From Capillidium heterosporum (Eukaryota > Entomophthoromycota > Entomophthoromycetes > Entomophthorales > Capillidiaceae), in the NCBI GenBank assembly GCA_016630905.1, contig WBMQ01000005.1, forward strand, positions 496,001 through 560,000: a DNA stretch of 64,000 nt, in the 5' to 3' direction. Positions 57,593 to 64,000 of this stretch are shown piece after piece. Both the position numbers and the translations under genes were made by a program. How positions within the stretch are numbered: position 1 is the stretch's first letter; the number at the start of each line of letters is the position of its first letter. The notes under the pieces are model-generated. The model searched no databases, was not told the origin of the DNA, and worked only from the letters and a program-made list of their open reading frames with translations.

Positions 57593-59355
57593 CTTTATAA
57601 AGTTCGTTCAAGTAACAAAAAGTCAAATTTTGGTGCAAGTTCCAAGCTTTCTTTAGGGCAAAATTCAAGCACAGTTTCAAAAGCAAATTTTCACTTCTGT
57701 AAATTGAGTCTAGCAAGGAAATTCCTTGCACTCTTTGGAAGATAGTGATCAAACGTAATCGATTTGCAGATATGAAACCAACTTTGAGAGATGCCTATTA
57801 AAATTCTAGCTGAAATGAATATTTGAACTGATAAGTTTTAAGGCATTAATAGCTTTGGCTACTTTCTTTATATCAAAAGTCGTAGAGTGCATCAACAGTT
57901 CAAAAAGCCTTCGATAAAGTTTCCTGCTGCTCCAAGCAAATAGTCTCTTTATTAACTTTTCCAACTTTCTTCAAATTTCAACCTCTCCAACCTCAATATC
58001 AACCAACAGCTATCAATACTCCAAAGTCTTTTGAATATGTATGAGCTCCTTTGTAAATAAAAGCTATAAAAATTTATAGCATAGCTATAGTAGGTAATCT
58101 AAATTTTAATTTACTAACCCAAAGTTGTAGCTTATGTAAAAAGTAGTAATAAAATGATGTCAATAAAATGGAATTTGGTAACGATGCTATAGATATTTCA
58201 ACTGATGAGTTTGGATTCAACTTGAACTTATAAGAGCTGGTGGACAAGCCGAAGGTAGTTAAAAGCCATTTAGAATTCAAGTAATTTTTGTCTAAAGTAT
58301 TAAAGGTACATTATTTTTAATTATGTCTTTGAACTAGAAATTTTATAGATATTACCTTTTAATATATTAACCTTTACTTTATAAGATGTAAGGCTTTTAT
58401 TGATGTTACAATATGTCATTTCTAGCAATCTTCTTAATAGCTACACTTTAAATTTAACTTATCTATTTATACTGCTGTAAGGATGCTACGCTGTATATAT
58501 CTCTATAATTTACTTTATAAGTAGACTCCTGTCACTATGTAGAGATATGGAATGATTTAGTAAAACTTGTGAAAGATGACAAGCCTTTTGTTAGTACTTT
58601 TTAATAATTTAACGAGGGTTTATTAGCAAGCTTCATAGAACTTACGAGAGTCGATTTGGGGTATACCCATTACCAACTGAGGTTTAAAAGCCTTGCCTTA
58701 TTCAATTTGAATTTAATGTTTATAGCGGTTTGTAAATATAGTGCAACAAAGGCTATTGTAATGCCTGATTGTATCACCTTTAGTTTTAACCTTCTATTCA
58801 ACTTATTAATCAGTTGCAAAATTGAACACCTAGACTTTGCTGGTAGGTAGTGTGGTTATATATGGTAGAATTTCTTGGGCTCACTTCTTTATAAAGCTTT
58901 GTTTTGTATTGAGCTGCTTTCGAATTATACTTTTTTGCTTCCTTCATTTAGATTATTAGTCATACTCTTATAAGCTTCCAAGTTAAATGTTCAAGTAAAT
59001 TATAATAGCCTCAAGTGGCCACAAAGTCGGCATTAAAGTCTTTTAAAAATCAGACATTACTTTTCGGAATGAGTTATAGCACACCTAACTAGAAATTTTC
59101 ATGGCACCATCTATAACTGTGTCTATATTAAAGGTATATAGGAGCGCAGATAATGACATCTTTTGGAGAAATGATACGTACCTAAAGAGCTAGGCTCGAC
59201 AAAATCAGCTTTCCCTATTACTTCTTTATGCTGGTAAGCAACTCCACTCAGCTAGGTGTGGTTCAACTCCCAAATGGCCTACTTGGCTAGGAGTTGGCTG
59301 GGGTCTTTCTACAAAGTGAATGATGATATAAATTTTGCCGAGCAAAGTACAGTAA
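57593..59355. other. AT-rich intergenic region
   Basis: Upstream of RBG2; frames at 58074-58280 and 58656-58850 lack coding character. No RNA gene seen. Confidence 0.5.
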
Positions 59356-59634
59356 GATGGGGTTGTAAATTTTAAAGGGGGAACTGAATCAGCCATAGAC
59401 AGTAAACTTCAAATCTGGGTTGGGTTATATAGATTTAAAAAGCATTATCCGCTACGTGGCAATGGAAAATCAAATCCTAATGTAGATGTAGGTAGAGATG
59501 CTAGATTATATTATGGATGTGATATAGGGCTCCCTTATTGTCGATCAAAGACATATGTTTTAAATGGGGAGCTAAGTTTAGTTTCAGCTTTTAACCTTAA
59601 CCATAGGAAGCTGTTGGAAAGGTCTGTAACTTAG
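59356..59634 (+). other. Stop-to-stop open frame of 92 codons, possible relic or exon
   Basis: Between TAA at 59353 and TAG at 59632 the frame is open for 92 codons without a usable ATG. It has mixed, protein-like composition (KLQIWVGLYRFKKHYPLRGN, DVGRDARLYYGCDIGLPYC, RSKTYVLNGELSLVSAF). No family is recognised. It may be a remnant or an unspliced exon. Confidence 0.3.
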
Positions 59635-60594
59635 GGTGGCTTGTCGCGGGTGCGAACAATAGCTGCCATTCTGCCCCAGAAAAAGAGCACTTTTTCTTAA
59701 CTAGTTAGGCTATAAAGAGAATATTTTATCGAACATCCGATCTTTCACTTCAACACCAACAACTATTCCACATTAGTCATATACCGAAGCCTTCACCTTA
59801 CACTTCATTTAAAACGTATACTGAACTATACCGAGCTTCATCGCTTCTACTTTTCATTAAAGGTTCAGCTGAAACATCTTTATTAAAAGCAAGTGTGTCG
59901 ATAACAAAGACTTTGCTTTAGAGTACCTGTAAAATTAGCATACAATTATATATAGTCCGCTATATACACCTCCTTTACAAATATAACACCTAGTACAACC
60001 TTATTTAGTAGAGTAGTAGAACTGTACTAAACAGGAACTTTTCCTTGATGCTAAAGTTGGCCAAATCGACTACATATTTTCCTTGTGAGCCACACTAAAG
60101 ATTAATAAAGCTATACATCTAGACACTTTTACAACTACAGTTAACTTGCAATCAAACCTATATAACCACTTAACTAGATATCTCAATAAATATATATCCG
60201 CCTATCAAATTTATAACGTGATGCATCTATATGAAATAATATCTAACCGGATAGTGCAAAAGACGTCAAGAATCCGGTTACATTTAATAACAAAGGTCAA
60301 ACTTGAACGTTACTAAACTCCAATCCAAGTTTTAAAGCCATCGAAAGTACGGATCGGAAGAGAGACGGACTTGAGTCTAGGGTGGTATTCATTAACATTT
60401 AAGGAGCACATGTTATCATAGTGCTAACGTTAATTATCCTACTTTTAATTTTAGGTGTTGGCCTAACAAATGTGGATTTTTCCACTAGATTCTGAACGTA
60501 AAGTTTAAAATCGTATTTTTGACAAATATATATATAGGAGAACCCTATAACTTTAATTATTTGAAATTGACCAATTTTTGTATTTTATCTATCT
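59635..60594. other. Upstream region of the Zn2Cys6 gene
   Basis: No gene. A TATATATATA stretch lies about 60 bases before the ATG and may be the core promoter element. Confidence 0.45.
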
Positions 60595-62352
60595 ATGGGA
60601 GCATGCGATAACTGTCGGGCAGCTAAAGTCAAGTGTAACAACAACGACTTGGAATGTACTAGGTGTGGCTATTTGAACTTGGAGTGCACGTATCTCAACT
60701 ACACTAAACGCAAACCCAGCTGTGTGACCTGTAGAGTGATCAAGCGCTACTGCGACAAGTCCAAACCTTCTTGCCAGTACTGTTTAAAAAACAACTTGAC
60801 GTGTATCTTCCTCAACCCCAACACTTCGACTTTATCCTTCTTAAAAACTACCAATTACAACGATATCAAGGCACATCTAAAGAATTATAACATGCTGACC
60901 AAGATCCCAGAGCTAGATATCGACTCCCTGTACATAAGTGAACCTGCTAAAAAGCGAAGCTTTGTCTTCGATACTACGTCAAGTACTTGGAAGGAGAGTG
61001 ACATCGAACCACCTATGTTGGGGTGTTCTTTTTCAAAATTCAACCACGTCTTTAATTCGTCAAGGTTGACTAAAGCTACCATCAAAGATACAGTTAGTGA
61101 GAAAGGGTTCTATCTTACTGAAGTTGTTGTCAAACATCTAATCGATTTATTCTATCGCAATATAGATAGCTACCTCCCCCTCGTACCCAAGCTGTATCTC
61201 TACTACCTTTTACTAAATTTTCCCAACGCAGATGACACGCGACTACTCCTATACTCCATCTGCCTGTATGCTTCTAATCATTTTGAATCATTACCTTTGT
61301 GTACAGTACTTAGGGATGCCTTCGAATTTAGAGTATACAACCTATATAAACTGTGCTATTTAAAGCCAAGTGTGGCGTTATTGTTTGCAAATATCGTTCT
61401 AGCATTCATTGGGAATATAGAGTCTAAGAGTACCTATATATTGCCATCAGAACACTATCTTTCCCAAGCCATACGTCTAGCCCATCTCTTTGGATTACAT
61501 TTGCGATGCAGTAGGATGGACTTTACGGCACAAGAGATCTTTACCCGGCTCTACCATGTCATCAGAATCCATGAACTTGTCATCTTTCCCTACAATGGAG
61601 TTGTTTCCGAACCTTACCAACACTTTGACTTTAGGGAACCTAAACTTTGTCAAAAGCTTGATGTCGAGAAGTCGGTAGTTGGTCCTAATTTATCCATCTA
61701 CAGTCTCAAGTACCTAATCGCAATCCAAGCTATAGTTCAAAACATCTCTACTATAAAGCTCCATTTCTTCACCAGCCAAGGTTGTAAGGAGGAACCAAAG
61801 TGGACTCCTGACTTGAGCAAGTACTTGATGGAAGCTTTGAGGCTAGAAAAGTTTATGCACACTACCTTCTCCCAGCTTTTCGATGTAGCTACACCACCTG
61901 GGTCCAATTTTCTTGAAGTGCCTAAGGACTCTAGTCTAGTTCATAACTTTGTCTTACACATGTGTTTAATTCTAGATATCTATGAACCTCTCATTACTGA
62001 CTGTGACTTGGATACTCTTCTGCACTTTGATTTTTCGGTTGATGAGATAGGTTTGCAAGAGTTTATCGAGCTAGCAGCTGTGGTGAAGTTCGTTTTATCC
62101 ATATTCTTTGCCGCCAAAGCAATTGTCTTACACCATTACCATTTTATCAACACAGGGGTGTACTATCGATGGCTTAATGTAGCCACCATTATAAACCGTG
62201 TACCTAAAACCCTTAGTATGTTGTCCAAGCTAGGTGAGGGTAGTGATGGTCTACTTTTGCTGAAATATCACTTTGATAAACTTCTCAGCATCTTGGAATC
62301 TAATAAGCTAAGATGGTCCTCTATTGCATCTATTTTAAACCATTACAAGTGA
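60595..62352 (+). CDS. Zn2Cys6 transcription factor with two zinc clusters in tandem
   Basis: A 585-residue intronless gene. Residues 4-31 form a complete Zn(II)2Cys6 cluster (C4, C7, C14, C21, C24, C31; spacing 2-6-6-2-6), starting CDNCRAAKVKC. Residues 43-70 form a second complete cluster with the same spacing (C43, C46, C53, C60, C63, C70), starting CVTCRVIKRYC. A linker of 11 residues (TYLNYTKRKPS) separates them. The rest is helical and resembles the fungal-specific transcription factor middle region (for example YLSQAIRLAHLFGLHLRCSR, the usual AxRLAxxLGLH-type segment). Normally a single cluster is present and the protein dimerises. Targets are unknown. It is convergent with ATG9. Confidence 0.92.
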   Translation: MGACDNCRAAKVKCNNNDLECTRCGYLNLECTYLNYTKRKPSCVTCRVIKRYCDKSKPSCQYCLKNNLTCIFLNPNTSTLSFLKTTNYNDIKAHLKNYNMLTKIPELDIDSLYISEPAKKRSFVFDTTSSTWKESDIEPPMLGCSFSKFNHVFNSSRLTKATIKDTVSEKGFYLTEVVVKHLIDLFYRNIDSYLPLVPKLYLYYLLLNFPNADDTRLLLYSICLYASNHFESLPLCTVLRDAFEFRVYNLYKLCYLKPSVALLFANIVLAFIGNIESKSTYILPSEHYLSQAIRLAHLFGLHLRCSRMDFTAQEIFTRLYHVIRIHELVIFPYNGVVSEPYQHFDFREPKLCQKLDVEKSVVGPNLSIYSLKYLIAIQAIVQNISTIKLHFFTSQGCKEEPKWTPDLSKYLMEALRLEKFMHTTFSQLFDVATPPGSNFLEVPKDSSLVHNFVLHMCLILDIYEPLITDCDLDTLLHFDFSVDEIGLQEFIELAAVVKFVLSIFFAAKAIVLHHYHFINTGVYYRWLNVATIINRVPKTLSMLSKLGEGSDGLLLLKYHFDKLLSILESNKLRWSSIASILNHYK

Positions 62353-63127
62353 TGTAGTTAATGTAAATATATATTATTTTTCTAATAAATTTTTTATACA
62401 AGTATAAAGTTTATAATATTTTTCATAGTATTGATATTCAGAAAAGTTTTAAAGAAATGAATTTACCTGGTATTTTTACTAGCTAGTCGATATATTAAAT
62501 GGTTATATATAGCATATCGAATGACAAGCCTTATAGTATAACTATAAGAGTAAATTAATTGATTTTTATATATGGGGGCATTTGTTTACTTTGATAGTAT
62601 ATCTATTTGCTTATAGAATGAACTTTGGCTCGTATATTGTTTGATACTAATTATTGGAGCGAAGGAAATAGATGGACATCAGTTTATAAACAAAGCATCA
62701 CTATAGGAAAGTTCTATAGACACTACTTGAACCTATAGATTAAGCTTATAGAGAACTAATATAGCACGCATAGGAAATGATGTATAAAAATTCGAGTAAA
62801 TTTAAATATACCACAAGGAATATGGAAATCAAGTAAGCAAGGCAAAGTAAATCAAGAGATGAATGAAGAGAGAAATTATAGGTACAAGATATGAAAACTA
62901 TATATGTATTAAACAAATTTTCAATTTTATACAAATATCAAAATTTGATCTTGCAATATTATAAAAATGTTGACTTTAGTAGTTTACTTAATAGCAAAAT
63001 AACCCCAAAAATGCAAATATAGGAAAGCCATCCGCTATCAACCATGAATTCGATACCAATATTTACATTCTAAGCGTAATTCCGATGCTGCTTCGACAAT
63101 CTAAAATTTTGGTCAACAAAAATACAG
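62353..63127. other. Intergenic region between convergent genes
   Basis: AT-rich 3' flanks; the minus-strand frame 62746-62934 has no coding character. Confidence 0.5.
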
Positions 63128-64000
63128 CTACCGAAACAATTTTACCATATCAAGAACCTTCATCATCATGCCGCGCTTCATAGGGTTGCGATTTAGTGGA
63201 GTAACGGTACTAACTTCACGGTCGGTGGATTGGTCAAGATGGTCCAAAGGTACGAACGAATCCACATACTCAGTACCTTGGACTTGAGTACTGACTTCGT
63301 TGAACCGAGTCAAGTAGATGGAGGTTGACGGATCGTAAGGCACCCAGTCGGGGTTTTGTTGCTAATAAAGGGATTTTAGTACATGATGGAAGGATAACTT
63401 ACTTTGAAGGTGAGTAACGACTTTTCCAACTTTCCATTTTTGGCAACAAAATCCCGTTTCAGTGAATCGGCTATCGAGGAGATAGGTGCCCCGTACTAAA
63501 GATAAAGTTAGTAGGAATAGGACGGTTGGAGTTACCTCAGCATCGCCATGTCGATTGAAATCGAACTGGGCCAAGGAACATACCAGACCCAACTCTGTGT
63601 CGTCTATAGTACACTCCAAAATTGTCTCGACAATTCCTTGAGCGTAGTTGGGCATGATGAAGAAGAGTTTAAACGGAGTTAATATAAGACCCATAAACTC
63701 CTCCACCAATTGTACGAGCTTCAACCTGAACATGCCGGCGAACTCCTTGCGTACCTTTTCAGAATGTAGTTGGTCCTTCCAATCTTTGGGCATGTAGTGA
63801 AGATGGTCCAGTAATCTAGCTAACAGAACCTCACTTCGAACCTTCAATTCTATTTTGGGTTGTCGTGTGGCCGACAAAACAATTCCAAAAACTGTACCAA
63901 GGGAGAGGATCGATAACCCATTAACGACCTCGAGTTCTAATGTAAGCTCAGAGTCGAAAAAGGCAACTCCAGCAAAGGTCAACAGTAAGGTACCCGATAT
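63128..64000 (-). CDS. ATG9: Autophagy protein Atg9, C-terminal part (runs off window)
   Basis: A multispanning lipid scramblase on autophagy vesicles needed for phagophore growth. The 5' part lies beyond 64000. Visible exons: 64000-63536, 63495-63403 and 63361-63128, with introns of 40 and 41 bp. Recognisable Atg9 core blocks are NGLSILSLGTVFGIVLSATR, LLDHLHYMPKDWKDQLHSEK, VRKEFAGMFRLKLVQLVEEF, MGLILTPFKLFFIMP, LGLVCSLAQFDFNRHGDAEY and DSLKRDFVAKNGKLEKSLLT followed by FKQQNPDW. The last core block is assembled across both introns, which supports the splicing. The C-terminal tail after the core is short and basic at the end (KRGMMMKVLDMVKLFR). Confidence 0.93.

Noticed and set aside
59240-59290. 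GGTTCAACTCC resembling a tRNA B box
   Set aside because: No matching T-stem, no A box at the expected distance and no acceptor stem.

Overview
The window looks like nuclear DNA of an AT-rich fungus. The evidence is the gene set: a velvet-domain regulator, a Zn2Cys6 transcription factor, Atg9, a class I (Rpd3-type) histone deacetylase, a SIZ/PIAS SUMO ligase, Ubp6, dolichyl-diphosphatase, His2, fructose-1,6-bisphosphatase and Rbg2/DRG2. Genes carry many tiny GT-AG introns, mostly 40-60 bp, with donors of the GTA(A/G)NN type and a CTAAC/CTGAC/CTAAT-like branch site about 15 bases before the AG. Velvet plus this intron density argues against a Saccharomyces-type yeast; I do not name a species. 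CTG falls at conserved Leu positions (for example in the HDAC), so the standard code fits.

Layout. 0-11 kb: a small hypothetical protein, a PA-TM-RING ubiquitin ligase (6 exons), a secreted Asp/Lys/Glu-rich protein with an ambiguous middle, an LRR-like relic and two unknown proteins. 11-21 kb: CAX4/CWH8 convergent with 10-exon UBP6, a 66-residue secreted peptide, a 9-exon SIZ/PIAS ligase, an unknown 198-residue protein and a decayed copy of DRG2. 23-27 kb: two tandem secreted alkaline-phosphatase-superfamily enzymes, each with a TATAAATA box. 28-39 kb: HIS2, an RPD3-type HDAC and an F-box/LRR gene, flanked by two broken prolyl-oligopeptidase copies whose 3' ends form a ~660 bp, ~99% identical inverted repeat. 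40-53 kb: a velvet gene, an F-box/LRR gene interrupted by two one-base frame offsets, and long AT-rich stretches with decayed coding relics. 53-64 kb: FBP1 convergent with RBG2, then a transcription factor with two complete Zn2Cys6 clusters in tandem, convergent with the 3' part of ATG9, which runs off the window.

There is no operon-like organisation. Shared themes are protein modification and turnover (RING ligase, Ubp6, SUMO ligase, F-box proteins), chromatin and development (HDAC, velvet), gluconeogenesis and histidine synthesis, and autophagy. Large intergenic spaces (up to ~5 kb) are unusually rich in recognisable dead gene fragments. I found no tRNA, rRNA or CRISPR, and no intact transposon. 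Gene models below were spliced by eye; exon coordinates are given so they can be tested.
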